A stretch of DNA of 64,000 bases, taken from Amoeboaphelidium protococcarum (lineage: Eukaryota > Aphelidiomycota > Aphelidea). Below are positions 10,042 through 22,573 of the stretch, in pieces. The DNA lies in assembly GCA_023515745.1 (NCBI GenBank), contig JALECJ010000258.1, forward strand, positions 1,430,501 to 1,494,500, written 5' to 3'. Under the pieces are notes generated by a model. That model did not search any database. It saw nothing but the letters and a program-made list of their open reading frames with translations, and was not told the origin of the DNA. Both the position numbers and the translations under genes were made by a program. Numbering within the stretch: position 1 is the first letter of the stretch; each line of letters opens with the position of its first letter.

Positions 10042-10399
10042 TTTAATAATATAATCAAGATATATAGTATATATTGCGATAAAATAATTTCGGGATTGAA
10101 TATCGTAATTTAAGTCAAACCAGTTGATGCTCAGGGGTATCATAAATCCACAGCTCTTGGTCTAATTGATCAGCGCGTTCACTATAAGCATAAGACATTT
10201 GGCTTTATATCTCAGCTATTGCATGTGTGTAGACTAGACCATGGATCTCTAATTTTTAAACAGTGTCTAAAAAGACATATATTTGGCTATCTATCTTCAG
10301 TTGCTATATAAAATGCTCAGCAATCATTAATTGTTTCGTCTGTTGGTTAATACCTGTTACGCGGAGAATCTATAATGAGAAGTTTATATTAAGACTGCG

Positions 10400-11626
10400 A
10401 TGAAAGTCGCCAAGAACGTTGAACAAGTTACTACCGCCTAATTACAGCTCTTCCAACCAAGTGAATTACTTCATTCGCGCTTCTCTTTTATCAAGTCTCG
10501 CCCGTACGATAATATGAAACGTTTATAAGTAATTACGCAGAGACGATTTATCAATGTGAGACCCATCAGCGAGATTCCCAGTGCAAGCAAATGGAAGTTC
10601 TAATGGTCCAGTGATGATGTCTTACTGCCTTTGACGACGCGTGATTTCAGTAATATTTTGCTGGTGAAGAAGGCGGGCGATGATAAAGCGACTGCTGCTG
10701 TTGCTGAATCCATAAGTTATATCCACAAGACATTTACCGATCGATATAATTTTATTGCTGACGAGGACACTGCTATATAAGTGAGTAAGCGATTAGATCA
10801 TGTGTCTTCAAATATCTATGTAGCCAAAAGTAACGCCGACTACTAAAAGTATACCGACTTTGCTATTACGTTTGGTGGCGATGGGACAATGTTGCGGTAT
10901 GCTGGGAGATTTTCTGATTGCGCATCCGTTCCACCTGTCATGTCGTTCTCGATGGGAACGCTGGGCTTCCTACTACCTTTCAAGATTGAAGATATGACTA
11001 GTGTGATTGATCGTGTTTTGTAGTAGAAAGAATACGATAGGAAGTAGTCAGTGCCAGTCTTGATGCGTTCTCGTGTCATGGCTGATATTTCGTACTGGAG
11101 TGGCAGGCGATCCACAGTATATGCCCTTAACGAAGTGTCTGTGAATGCGGAGTAAGGAGAACGGCAACATGTATTATAGTTAGATTTGTCAGCCTAGAAT
11201 AAACCGTTCACATCCACCAGATGCGATGGTGTGATGGCTTGTACACCCACTGGTTCAACTGCATATGCACTCTCTGCGGGTGGTCCTATTGTACATCCTC
11301 AGATTGGTAATCAGTCGCTATGCTTGGTTCCGTTTGCACCTCATTCACTCAGTTTCAGGCCACTGGTACTGCCGAACAAAATGAAGATTGGTATCAATGT
11401 GGCCCTGAAGAGTGCCGTTGATTGCAACGTGTGCTGTGATGGCCTTAGAATTGGCTAAATGGCGCGTTAATCAAATACTCATGAAAAAGAGGACTCTATC
11501 AAATCTATCAGTATTTAAATGGCTGATTAGCTCTGTTCTGTTCCCTGCATATGGAATGCTGATCAGAATTGGTTATTTGATGTTCAAAGACTCCTCGGTT
11601 GGAACAATGGATCATTGAATGAATGA
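10400..11626 (+). CDS. NAD kinase
   Basis: 408 residues. NAD(H) kinases phosphorylate NAD(H) to make NADP(H). The diagnostic GGDGT motif is at residues 159-163 ([16 protein letters not shown]), followed by [17 protein letters not shown], the NEVSVN block ([16 protein letters not shown]), and [20 protein letters not shown] with GGPIVHPQ, matching the family's [14 protein letters not shown] signature. The C-terminus CNVCCDGLR corresponds to the CDGQ segment. The ~110 N-terminal residues lack a strong presequence but are basic, so cytosolic versus mitochondrial (POS5-like) location is open. UAR codons are frequent. The upstream frame is closed by TGA. Confidence 0.92.
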
Positions 11627-11718
11627 ATTCAGTAGATGATAAATGTGTAAACTTTTAATAAGGCATTGATAAACTTCACAGTATCAGCGTAGAACTATAA
11701 ACTTTTAATTTAGTGTAA

Positions 11719-14244
11719 TCACAATTCTAAGTATTGGGATATCCAAAAGTGCACATCTATATTTTCCAGTGATCCTTGTAATTTCTTGTCGATATTACCA
11801 ACAGATGCAGGTCGACCAGGCCAGACCTTGACAGAGGAGTTTGCAGATTATCGCCACCAGTCAAACTTATATAACTGAATATCAGATGTATTAATCCTCT
11901 GATGAAAAGACGTATTAAGCAGCGGAAATGAGTACCGATGACTGGCATTCATGTTCGATGACTGTGATGATAGAGGATCGAAAGACCAATCTCTCTTTTC
12001 GATAATTTCGGTATTGTTCTAGTCTGACACTAAACTGTTATCATCCTCTTCTACACCTTATATAGGGATATCCAAGTCACCCTCATTGTCAGGTGTCATG
12101 GGAAAGTAACTGCTGCTAACATTCTTGGATCCAACCTGATCATCCAGCAATGAATCAATTTCCTGCTTTAAAAACAAATCTTCATGCCCATAAGCATACA
12201 GATTAACATCTGCTCCGGTATGGCCTTTTGTCGTCCATCCAACTTCGGCATTCTTACTCAGTAGATCGCCCAAATGATATTAAATAGGCAGTAAAGCAGG
12301 ATCATCCAGCGTTGGATTAAATACTAATTGTTCATCAACTTATCTCTGTTAGCTTCCTGCTTATTGACTGAAAATTCGCTCCAGCTCAGATTGTGTGGGC
12401 ATCAACTTTATTGTCTTCTTGACATCATCAGCAGTGAAAAAGTATGGCGGTGGTTTGGTGCCATTCCAAAATCGCGGGTTATTCCACTTTGGATCTTAGC
12501 TAAAGTCTACCCAGGCACCAGACTTGCTGGACAAGCTCAAATCTGAAAACCAAGGCACGGGAGTAAGACGCAGAGATTCAACAAAGAACTTATAAACATA
12601 ATTCCCAAGTGCACTCGCTTAATCAGCAGAAGATGAAGCCTACTTAAGTAATTGTAGGTAGCCATCGCATAATCTCAGAGTCAATAACTCTGTAGAGTAC
12701 TTAACGTTCAGTAAATTGTCCGGCCTGAACTCGTAAAGAGGATACTCGCCCAGTTATGCGTCGACACTAAGGCCACCTGTTTCGTGATCACTAACACTAA
12801 TTAACACGGTGCCAGGATGGGTGTCAACATACTATTAGACTACTTGTACAGCCTCCTGATACGCAATAGTGTCTCGCACATGGCCTACAGGATCATTGGC
12901 ATGAGCTGCCATGTCAATTCGAGACCCCTCCACCTTTAAAAAGAATCCATTCCCGCTAAACTGGGATGAGGATCTAGAATTGCTATATCGCGAAAGTAGA
13001 TCTGCATCCAGCAGAGTTAGAGCTTTCAACGTCATCTCTGCTAAAGAAGGTTCCCGACTTGAATTCCGATCAGTATCAAAAGACATGTGGCTTGGAGTAA
13101 AAAGATTCAGGATAGGAAATTATGACATGGCAGATAGACTATCAAAAAACTTTCTATCAAGTCCAACTTGCCAACCTTTATCTTTAGCTATCTGAAGCAG
13201 ATCAGTGGCATCTGCGCGACAACTATTAGCAGAAGAGTTGGGATAAAAATGACAATATCCACCACCAAATGCCAGATCCACTGCAGATGATACATGAGTC
13301 TAGTTATATCCATCTAAACCTTATATCAATTAACGGGCAATTTCACTTTCCATATCTCTATGCCGGACATGGCTATAAAATGCGGCGGGTGTGGCATGTG
13401 TGATGCGAGAAGTCGCCACCAATCCTGTTCTGTACCCGTTCGAATGAGCCAATTCCATCAATGACATACACGGCATCAAGCCGGCGTTCATACCAATGAC
13501 ATGATTATTTGTGCGAATACCACAACTATATGCAGTAGCAGCCGCGGCACTATCAGTCACATACGTATCTTCAGAATGAGTGCGCACCTGGCCCACAAGT
13601 ATTTTATCTAGCGGGAGAGAGGCGGCATCAAACGGACCAAACTTTCCACCTTGTTATTACTGCTGTTATTGTAATGGAAGAAGAGTAGAGTTTATAGACT
13701 AGAGATATTCTTTATAGTACACCCGGGCAAATGTCTCTGATGATGGGCCGAAACCGTCCGATATCATCAAAATCACAGATCTAATAGGAACTTTCTGAGA
13801 TTACATCCGCTCAAGCAACTGACCAACATCCTTATTAAATAGAGCTATCAAAGACAATACTATGATCATAGCTACAGCGAGCCAAGTGGCACCACAACAG
13901 CAAAGTTCTCTATCGCATTACTTATGGCGATGTTTACTCTTTAAATTTGCGCTAGTCTTGATCCCATTGTGTTAGTCATCTTATCTACTAGATGGTAAGA
14001 GTTCATGGGACATATCAGCATACTCTTCATTATCATTTCTTAAATCTGCATCCTCTTCTATTTAAACAATGTGATTATTGAGATTCCCAGCACCGGAAGA
14101 TGTAAACCTGGATTCGCTACCTGATGTTGAGGCTATAGCAAATTTATTATCATTCATACCAGACGTCTGACGCAATTAATTCTCATTATAGCGTTAAGGA
14201 GTCAGCCCCAGATTGTCCAGCTCAACATCGGATCGCTCCACCAT
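11719..14244 (-). CDS. Vacuolar-type membrane alkaline phosphatase (PHO8-like)
   Basis: 841 residues. An N-terminal acidic tail of ~130 residues precedes one transmembrane helix (WLAVAMIIVLSLIALF), so it is type II, as in yeast PHO8. The catalytic domain starts at VILMISDGFGPSS (metal-binding Asp) and has VTDSAAAATAYSCG with nucleophile Ser at about residue 232, ATSRITHATPAAFYSHV (metal-site His), FLKVEGSRIDMAAHAND (Glu/Asp/His metal ligands) and VLISVSDHETGGL (Asp-His). The final His ligand is in TTKGHTGADVNLYAYG. All zinc and magnesium ligands appear present. Longer than PHO8 (566 aa) because of an N-terminal tail and a Ser/Asn-rich C-terminus. Confidence 0.92.
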
Positions 14245-14483
14245 TTAAATCACTTCAATTCTTATTTAGCTTTTAATTCAACGAGGAGTTCTCCTTCCAG
14301 CGGAAGTTTTTTGATGACGATGAAAAGAGAAACTGTGTTTATTCTTCATCGAAGTGAGATCTGAAATATATTCGCCGCCTTTATCATTTCATATACTCTA
14401 AGTTAAAAAACATTATACCATTCATCAGCACAAGAGATAGCTTTTCCACTAAAATAATTAATTTATCCAACTCTGGTTATTAT
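14245..14483. promoter_or_regulatory. Divergent upstream region
   Basis: A 239-bp AT-rich region between the alkaline phosphatase start and a small plus-strand gene. Nothing specific is recognised. Confidence 0.3.
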
Positions 14484-14847
14484 ATGGCGAATATTGGTGG
14501 CGACTTGGCTCATCAATATAGTTCTGACTATCCTGAGGAATCGGCTGCATACGATCTGATCTCAAATTAATTTGCCAACTCAGATGCAATCTAGTAGATA
14601 TCACAGAATCGGTAAATTGTTAATACGCCTTACTAGAACGGATCACTGGGGATTAATAAGAACTGGCAGACTCCGTGGACCATAATCTATTTAGGCAATC
14701 GTGAAGATTTGAAACGATCTGCTCAGAAACGGTTTCTCCTCGTTCAAAGCCACATCAGATGCCATCAAGTCTCTTCTCCTCCTCTTCTATCCCATTAAAC
14801 GTGAACGAGTGCATTTGATTATTTAATTTAATAAAGTTTCTGCTTGA
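14484..14847 (+). CDS. Small unknown protein, probably one intron
   Basis: An ATG frame opens with MANIGGDLAHQYSSDYPEES and continues through several UAR codons to about 14680; a second frame then reads NGFSSFKATSDAIKSLLLLF and ends at TGA 14845-14847. Splicing out the ~52 bp between a GT near 14677 and the CTGCTCAG acceptor near 14730 joins the two frames exactly, though the GTGGAC donor is weak; a one-base sequence error would do the same. The product would be around 100 residues with no recognised domain. Whether it is an independent gene or upstream exons of the following DENN gene cannot be decided here. Confidence 0.4.
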
Positions 14848-15356
14848 TGTCAAGTCTACTGTTGTATGTCTGTTGCTTATGCTTTGATATATATATTTCG
14901 TTGTTATGCCTCGTCTTTCTTTGCGTTCTCTAAAGCTTCTTGACTCACACTCATCATTGACGATTATAATACAAGAATTGAACATATTCTTGCCCTTTAT
15001 TACTTATCAGTATTATCAGTGATTTAATTACTTACTCTGTCGTCATTATTGTTAAACTTCAGTTGGAAATTGCGGTGATAATAGAATAATGGAACATCAC
15101 GGTGATGATAGACAGAGACGGAGATCAGTGTCGAAGCCACCTCATGCATATCACAATCACATGAAGATGCGAAAATGATAATCTCTGGTCAGATACTCAT
15201 GTAAATACATCATCTGGTCCATAGTAAAAGACGAAATAAGCTGAATTTTATACCAGAGAATGCTCAGATTCTAGATCAAGATCTAATAGGGAAACTTTTT
15301 CAAATCGTTAAGGTGATAGTGATGAATGTCCATCTGTGGTTGAAGCTCACTTTAGA

Positions 15357-18041
15357 ATGCATTCTAGAAATGATTAGTTCGCTGAGGAGTATTTTGCTGC
15401 GGCAGCTGGTATGCCAACTGCTGGATTTCTATCAAGTGTGGTAAATACTGATGATAGTAATAATAACTCGAATCGTGCGTAGCCTTCTAGTATTAATCGG
15501 CATAGGAGGAGACACTCTGAAGATTCATCTATATATTCTCGGCCGGGTAGTGCTACCAATAATATATCTGCTGATTTGAAGAGATTCTCTAATGCAGTCT
15601 TTGATAATGTCAAAATGGGTCTTCGGCAACTGATGATCGATCCCTTCTCTTTAAATCAAAGTCAGAAGAGTAAAAGTAGTCTATCACTTATCACCTCGTC
15701 GGATGGATCTAGTCTACGAAAGGCATCATATAAGCCACATTTTAGGCATTCTATGCAACCAGAGTTATTTCTTATTAATAATAATAATAATAATAATGAG
15801 AGATAGAGAGATACTGCGCGGGTGGTTGGTGTCAAGTAGAGAAAGTCTGATTAGTATTTGCAAGTTGTTCGCGGTAATAGGGAAGATTGTAATAAAGTCG
15901 ATAAAGGGCCTAGTAGTAATGGCAATAAAGCTAGTCAGTGGAGTTCAGACAGGCCGTTTTCTGACATAAAATTGTTCAACTTTGGACCTGCTGATACTCT
16001 ATCTCCTGTACGATAAAGGTCGCTATCTCCCACTAACACAAAATAGAGTTAAAATACTGCTTTATCATCTGATGATGATTTTTTATAACATAATAGTGAA
16101 GAGGATACCAAATCAAAGGATATTCTTAATGAGTAAAGAAATACTCGGGATTTGTAATATCCTGTGCATGATCAAGATGTAGCAATATTCGACAAGTTTC
16201 TGGTATCGTCACTCAGTTTAAAAGATAAAGAGTCTAGCATTTTGATCCCTAGAATTATTTACGCCTCCTGTGATAGTAATGACGCGCAACTGGCCATTAT
16301 CCCCTTGTTTTGTTTTCCAGAGTGGAGTAATGCGACTAAAGATGGGCAATTGACGGTGGAGACTTTTGTGAATGACGAATTCGGTCTCACTGAAGGTGTG
16401 GCCAGCAAGTCTCAGGAGACTTTTAGCTTTGTGTTGACTGACATTCAGTAGAATAAGCAATTCGGATACTGTAGGCGAATATACACCTCGGAGTATGTGG
16501 AGAGTGAGATGCAGGTGAAGATTCCGTCTACCAAGTAGTCGAAAGCTCACTCTAAATAGTCTAAAAGTCTAGATGGTGCGAGTTATCAAAACGAGATATC
16601 CTCTACGATTATAAAGAGGCGTAAGAAATTGCCCATTGTGTTTTGTATAATCAGTTCAGTCGGTAGCTTTTAGTTTTATAAAGATTTGCTTGATCATGTA
16701 CAGCTATTATACAATGATAGTCAACTAGACACTGGTGGACTGGATACTTTGCTTGCTGGGTTGAGTGCCGCAAATATACCGAAGCCTGGTAGATTTCTGA
16801 GGATTTAATTTAAAGGAAGTTAATTAGAAATTCAGAGGCCTGTTGATGTTGCTACAGAGCATGTCTCTCTCCAATCTCTATTCGAAGCTTTGCGACTTAA
16901 ATCTGCTTAGTCATTTGCTACTGCTGCACCTAATACGCCATTTGCTGTCTTAATAACTCTAATCACGGCATTACTGTTGGAACGGCGCATTATATTTGTT
17001 AGTTAATCTCTGTAGAAGCTGAGCGATTGTTGCAATGCAGCCATTTCTCTCATTTATCCTCTGGATTGGCAGCACATTTTTATTCCTATACTGCCTCGAA
17101 AGTTGTTGGATATTCTCTGTAGTCCCACTCCGTATGTTATTGGTATTCTCACTGCCGATGTTGATCGAGTTGTCCAAGGATGGAAAAAGGCTGGCGTCAC
17201 CTCTGGCGTGTATTATCATAGTTAGAGTATAAGTAATGGAGATTCAAGATTGACCCAATCTGTGGATCTTCTTCCTATAGAAGAGGCTCTGGTCATCAAT
17301 CTTGATTCTGGTCAAATACTGCGACATGACACTGCGGAAAGTGACCGAGGTGCTCTGCCGGCGTACTTTGTTTATAAGTTGAAAGAGTATTTGTCCAAAG
17401 CTTTCGATTCGCAATCTAATGGTAGTAATCTGTCCAACTCGGTGCGTTTTAGATCCTCTGCAGAAGACTTGAAGTTATTTAGAACCAGCACTGCGCTATC
17501 CAGCAAGTCCAAACAGTTTTCAGATACACAGGATGGTGTGATTGCTTTGGCACTGATGAAAATGTACATTCTAATCTTGGGACCGTATCGCGATTGCATG
17601 GATGTTAATGTAACGTAAAATGATGCAAATAGTGGGCAGAAAATAGTTCAGGTGCGATTTAATGATCAATCATTTGTACGTCGACATCCTCTCCTGTCTT
17701 CAAATCATAACAATTGGCTCTCTGAAGTCTTGCAATAGGGTGATCATCCGTCAGGAACTCAGAAAGTGAACGTGCGCCATTTCCTGTAGAGACTGAGTAA
17801 CTCTCACAATTTCCGGTACTTCATTTAGCAGAGAGAAGATGCATTTTAGTACCACTATTAAACTTAGTTGGATAGTAAAAAGAACAACATGGGCACGCCC
17901 AAGTTGAATGTTGATTCTAAGCTGGCTTCAGAATCTGGTATTAAGAACTATCATGCACTTGCGTAGTCTCGCTTTGAAAAGAAAGTTACTCAACTAGAAC
18001 TTCAATATAGACAAAAGTAAAATGATTACATGGATGAATGA
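15357..18041 (+). CDS. DENN-domain protein (putative Rab guanine exchange factor)
   Basis: From the first in-frame ATG at 15357 the protein has 894 residues, but the same frame is open upstream to a TGA at 15162, so 5' coding sequence or a missed exon is likely. The first ~270 residues are low-complexity Ser/Asn. A uDENN segment follows (IPLFCFPEWSNATKDG, FSFVLTDIQQNKQFGYCRRI), then cDENN (PIVFCIISSVGSF, TALLLERRIIFVSQSLQKLS, and ISLIYPLDWQHIFIPILP with LLDILCSPTPYVIGILT), and dDENN (EALVINLDSGQILRHD). These are hallmark DENN strings; such proteins activate Rab GTPases in membrane traffic. The subfamily is not clear. The 3' end overlaps the EXO1 3' end by 40 bp in antisense. Confidence 0.85.
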
Positions 18042-19548
18042 ATTTATTAGATTGAGCGAGATTTGATGAATTTCAAGGAGTCGAATAGACTCTTGATCTT
18101 TAACTTATGGCTTGGATCTTCTTGGTACTGTAGAATAGGTTGAAAGTACTTGCTTTTCTCTTCAACGGGTGACACTATATTTTCTAAACTGTCAGGCGTT
18201 GAGAAAGACTCAATCTTCTTACGTTTCTGATCATGACTCTGGTCAGATACCAAAAGATCCAACAATTGCGAGTCGTCATCTGATACCTCAGCAGGGCTTT
18301 ACACAAAACTTAACTAGAGATCAGACTCAAAATGGAACAAAGTCTCAACACAAATCGACTCATCTTCGAGTAGACTTTATAACGGGCGCTTCTCCGCTTT
18401 AGTAGTTTCAACTCGCGTTGTAGTAATAGAAATGTTCTCCTTCTCTTATACGTGCTTCCCCTCAACAATCAGTTTCTTGCTGATGGGATTCAGGTGTCCA
18501 GTGGCCCATTGCTTTATCAGCTATTCATCAATAGCCTGGCCGGTAGCGAGTTCAAGTAGAGGGATGTCCACGGGTGATATATTCTCTTGATTAATGTCAG
18601 TGAGAGGACGTAGTTCATAATAGTTTTCAAAGTCAGTATCAAACACAAACTAGTGAGCAAAAGTCAATTCTGCAATCTTGAACCTGTGTCGATAGTCTTC
18701 AGTGAAAGAGATTTACATCTCTCTTCGAGCGCTCTAGATAGCTCGATTGATATCGCCATTGTGTCTCTTTATCAACCTGTGAGCCTTTTTCAGGCCAAGT
18801 CCGGTGGCAGAGGCCAGGTAATCACAGCCAGAAAGGATACACATTCGCTTGAACATATCTAAAGTCCAGCCGGACATATCAAGTTCTTGAGAATCAAAAA
18901 CTTCTTTCAAACACACCTCCATGCCATTGCCTTCATTGTCTAGCTTAGTAAGCAGCGTTTTGCAACCAAATACAAGTAGATCAGAGTCTTCGGTGATGAT
19001 AAAATCAGCCAAACCATTTATCGAGAGGTAAGCAAGCTGAGCATCCGCCTCATAAGGAGCCACAACATATTTAACATTTATAGACTTCAGCCGTTGAATG
19101 ACTTAATATGCAATTTCTGGCGTGATATCAACACAGCGAGAGTAGAACTTTTGCGCTTCCTTACTGTTACCATCAGCATCGAGCTTCCTCGCAACTTCTT
19201 TGTATATACTGCGATCAGAATGTCTGCTGGAATTGGTACCTTACTTTGATGGATGATCATCGCCATCAAAGACAATGATAACTTCGATATTGTTCTATCG
19301 CATCAGTTGAATCTTCTTTTCAAAATAATCGACATGACTACATATAAGATATCGCTGATCATAAACGTTTAATTGTTATATACTTACGCTCTTGTTTCAA
19401 TGCCATTCACTAGTTCTCTTGCACAAGAGTGAGCCGCTTTATGCAGCCAAGAGTATCCGTCAACAGCGGCGACCTTGCCGCAATAGTCGGATAAATGTTT
19501 TCGTTTCTAGATGGACTTTAAGTTTCTTAATAGATCCTTGATTCCCAT
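18002..19548 (-). CDS. EXO1: Exonuclease 1 (FEN1/XPG-family 5' nuclease)
   Basis: 498 residues from two exons (19388-19548 and 18002-19337) with a 50-bp GT-AG intron (19338-19387, GTAAGT...TATGTAG). It acts in mismatch repair and resection. The start MGIKDLLRNL and all metal-binding acids align with human EXO1 numbering: Asp30 (VAAVDGYSW), Asp78 (IVFDGDDH), Glu150 and Asp152 (PYEADAQLAY), Asp171/Asp173 (ITEDSDLLVFG) and Asp226 (GCDYL, equivalent to D225). The helix-hairpin-helix reads GLGLKKAHRLI. The C-terminal tail is shorter than in yeast or human. Its upstream region, shared with NECAP, has ACGCG elements, fitting S-phase expression. Confidence 0.95.
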
Positions 19549-19786
19549 GATATTAAAGTACTAGATATTGTGGTACAATATGTGAGATATGTAGACAGGA
19601 ATGGAATAGCAGCCAAGTTGAAACAATTGCCATGCTTGAACTGAATTGACGCGAATGTTTTCTCTCGTTTGTTCGCGTTTCGTTAATTGCCTCTTTGTTT
19701 CAACTGTCCGCGTTTAACGTTGGAGACTCTATTTGGACTTTTAACGCACAGCTTTTATACGCAAAACTATAGTATCAAATTGTATT
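19549..19786. promoter_or_regulatory. EXO1/NECAP divergent promoter with ACGCG-like elements
   Basis: This 238-bp spacer contains GACGCGAA (19648-19655) and two further CGCG-containing sites (GTTCGCGTTTCG and CCGCGTTTAACG) within about 75 bp. In fungi and animals MBF/E2F sites (ACGCGT, TTTCGCG) drive S-phase genes such as EXO1. The placement upstream of EXO1 is suggestive; binding is inferred. Confidence 0.45.
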
Positions 19787-20496
19787 ATGGAACAGAATCT
19801 TCTAACTGTTAAAGAGGTTCAAGTGTTTAAAATTCCTCCTCGAACTACTAATAGAGGCTACAAGTATTCTTTACTTACATCAGGATCTTCCAATTATAAT
19901 TATACCAATTTCAACTGTGAAGAGCGTCGGAATGGGATGTTAATTAGCATTTATGGTCTGGCTCGCTGAGAGTGGTTCAAGACGGCGGAGTTTGTTATAT
20001 CAAGTTGGAAGACCAAGCTACAGGATAGCTATTTGCTTAGACAAAGTACGATGCTCAAAACACAGCCGCTGTTGAACCAGTTGCAGACTCTTCAAGATAT
20101 TTTGTTCTAAGAATCGATGATGCATCTACTGGTATTAATCTTTAGACAATATGTGGGTAGATTATGCAATTTATAATTTTTATTATGCAATCGTGTAGGG
20201 AGACATGCGTTTGTCGGATTGGGATTTCAGGAGAGAAATGACTCTTTTGACTTTAACGTGGTTTTGCAAGATTCTTTAAAGTAAGACTATCATTGCTAAT
20301 ATAAAATCTAACCACGTTTACCTTCAAATGATTGTGGTGTAGACATGTGCAATAAAACAATTCAAATCTATCATCATCAAAAGCATAAAATACACCAACG
20401 CAACAAACTGAAAAAATAGACTTTAGCCTCAAACAGGGTCAGAAGATTAGCGTTAACATCAAGGGACTCAAGAAGAAGGGAGACGGTGCGTTATGA
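19787..20496 (+). CDS. NECAP: NECAP endocytosis adaptor (adaptin-ear-binding coat-associated protein)
   Basis: Four exons (19787-19863, 19923-20131, 20199-20280, 20343-20496) with introns of 59, 67 and 62 bp; all splices keep the frame and give 173 residues. The PHear domain is clear: [40 protein letters not shown], then [43 protein letters not shown] and VVLQDSLK. It ends with [20 protein letters not shown], like the family's short C-terminal motif. NECAP proteins bind AP-2 in clathrin-mediated endocytosis. Donors are GTATTC, GTATTA and GTAAGA, weaker than other introns here. The Gln of GQLFAQ is TAG. Confidence 0.93.
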
Positions 20497-20736
20497 TTAA
20501 TTGTTAAAGGATAATTTTCGCTTAATCAGTGCTGTTGTTCTTGAAACTGATATTTGATTGAGTCGCGCTTTTGGTCAACCCAAAGCGATGACGATGAGGA
20601 GATCTGCCGCAATGAAACAATGCGCGTCATTTTCATGATTGTCACGCGCTTTGACCGATTATAAATCTCATTCTTTCTCTCTTTAGACATCTCGCTTTAT
20701 CAGTAAATAATAAAGTAAGTAATACAGTGTAGACTA

Positions 20737-22419
20737 ATGATACCCTCTAGATAGGTGATAAAAGGTGTGCGCGGACGTATTCACAATGCGTATAGGCCTG
20801 TGAATTAACAAAGATTTTGGAGTTAGAGTGCGCAAAATGCATCTGCATCGGATGATAGTAGAAAGTAGTCCCTGCGTGGACCCCAAGATTCTGCAGGTGT
20901 ATCCGCGTCTATATAGTAGAGAGTGAAGACTGAAAATAATTGGAATAATAACAATCGTGTCAGAGACTTGATAGACACAACACCAATTAGTAATTCATTG
21001 CAGGTGAACAGGTTGAAAAAGTGCATCAATGCAAAGAATATTGCCGCTGCCATAGATGCGTATCAAGAAGTTAGATGCATTCCCGGTGGTTCAATGGTGT
21101 GGACTGATTAAACGATCTTTGTTATCTAAGACTACCTGAAACTGCTAGTTAGAAGTAATGGCAGTGTTGATAATTACAAGATTCAGAGTTGTGTTGACGA
21201 AGCGTTCAATGATATTGTCAAGCATTACCCACTGAGTGATCAGAGTCGTCATAACGCGTCCCTCTTCTCAATGCTCATTCATTACTACGTCACCATGGGT
21301 CGTTACTAGAAGGCATTACAGGTGAAGAATATGATGTAGATGAGAGGTATCCAGGATAATGTAGAGTCTTTCGTATCAATGATTGTGTGTTATCATAAGC
21401 TGGGTGACTATGAACAGTGTATTAAAGCATATCAGATGGCGCAGAGGAAATGTCGTGACTTGAATTACTCTAGACACCTGGCAGATCGTACAATGATGAG
21501 AGTATACGCTTCTATGGGTGATTACTCCGAATCTCGCCGCATACGTGATCGGTTGTTGAATGGTTGTTCTTAAGCTGGTGGTCAATAGTCATAGCTGGAT
21601 AGAAATTCTGTTGTACTGAGCTACTTGGATGCGTGCGCGGATGGCAAGAATATGGAAGAGTTTGATCAGTGTGTTAATTCACTGCTGTTGGCCGGGGATT
21701 AGAACATTGACCACTAAGACTCCAAGGTGACCAACCATTTGATTATAAATTATGGAAAGTTGAATAGATTTTAGGATGCGATCTCTCATATTAAATAATC
21801 CATGAAGATGCCTGGTAGTAATACTGCAAGTCCGTTCTTAGTTCAAGATATCAGCGGAATTAATACTTTTGGTTTATAGAATCTATCAATTGGTGTTGGC
21901 GTGTTAACTTAAAGATCTTTAAAAAATTCATAGTCTCATCCCAGAACTATGGACGATGTACTAAGAATAGCCAAGTCTTATGCTGAGTAATAGGTCCATC
22001 CATCCACATATTCTGATCTATTATTCGAATTAGCCAAGACTCAGAATTTGCCTGACAGTAAACGTTGTCACTTTGTAGATTAGATTTTCAACTGCTACAA
22101 GGTGTCAATTCTGCAGAGATATGATTAACTCCTGGAAAGGGCAATCTCCATGGCTGCCATCCAAAATCTTGCATTCGCCAAAGTTGTCGGATTTCATTAA
22201 TTGAGAGTGCCAACTGCGGAGCTATATAACACCATGGTGAGAAATTAGTCTGTTTTCATCGCTGCTGCCACCATATATCATTAGACTGGATAGTCTGATA
22301 AAGCGTTTGAAGTATTACAAACTGGCGCGTCTCATCGCAAGTTTAAACCATCCCAATTATGCCACGTTTTTGGATCTAATTACGCGTCTATCACATCATT
22401 AAGTGAGTTAATTGAATGA
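20737..22419 (+). CDS. PPR/TPR-like helical repeat protein, probably mitochondrial
   Basis: 560 residues. The N-terminus (MIPSRQVIKGVRGRIHNAYR) is Arg-rich and acid-free like a mitochondrial presequence. The body is built of helical pairs of about 35 residues, such as NASLFSMLIHYYVTMGRYQK, ESFVSMIVCYHKLGDYEQCI, RTMMRVYASMGDYSESRRIR and later ELYNTMVRNQSVFIAAATIY, typical of pentatricopeptide repeats that bind organellar RNA. The target is unknown. A GTGAGT sits 12 bp before the TGA, so a further 3' exon is possible but none is obvious. Gln codons are mostly TAA/TAG. Confidence 0.65.
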
Positions 22420-22573
22420 ACATTAATCATATTATATTCTATACATTTCCTTATATCAGTTTTGAGACTCTGCTTGATATCGTCCCTTCCTCGACTCTGC
22501 ATCATTCCTCCATTGCTCGCTCCTTCTCCCTCTCTCTCACTCGACTTCTCTTTCCCATCACAATTGGTTTGCA

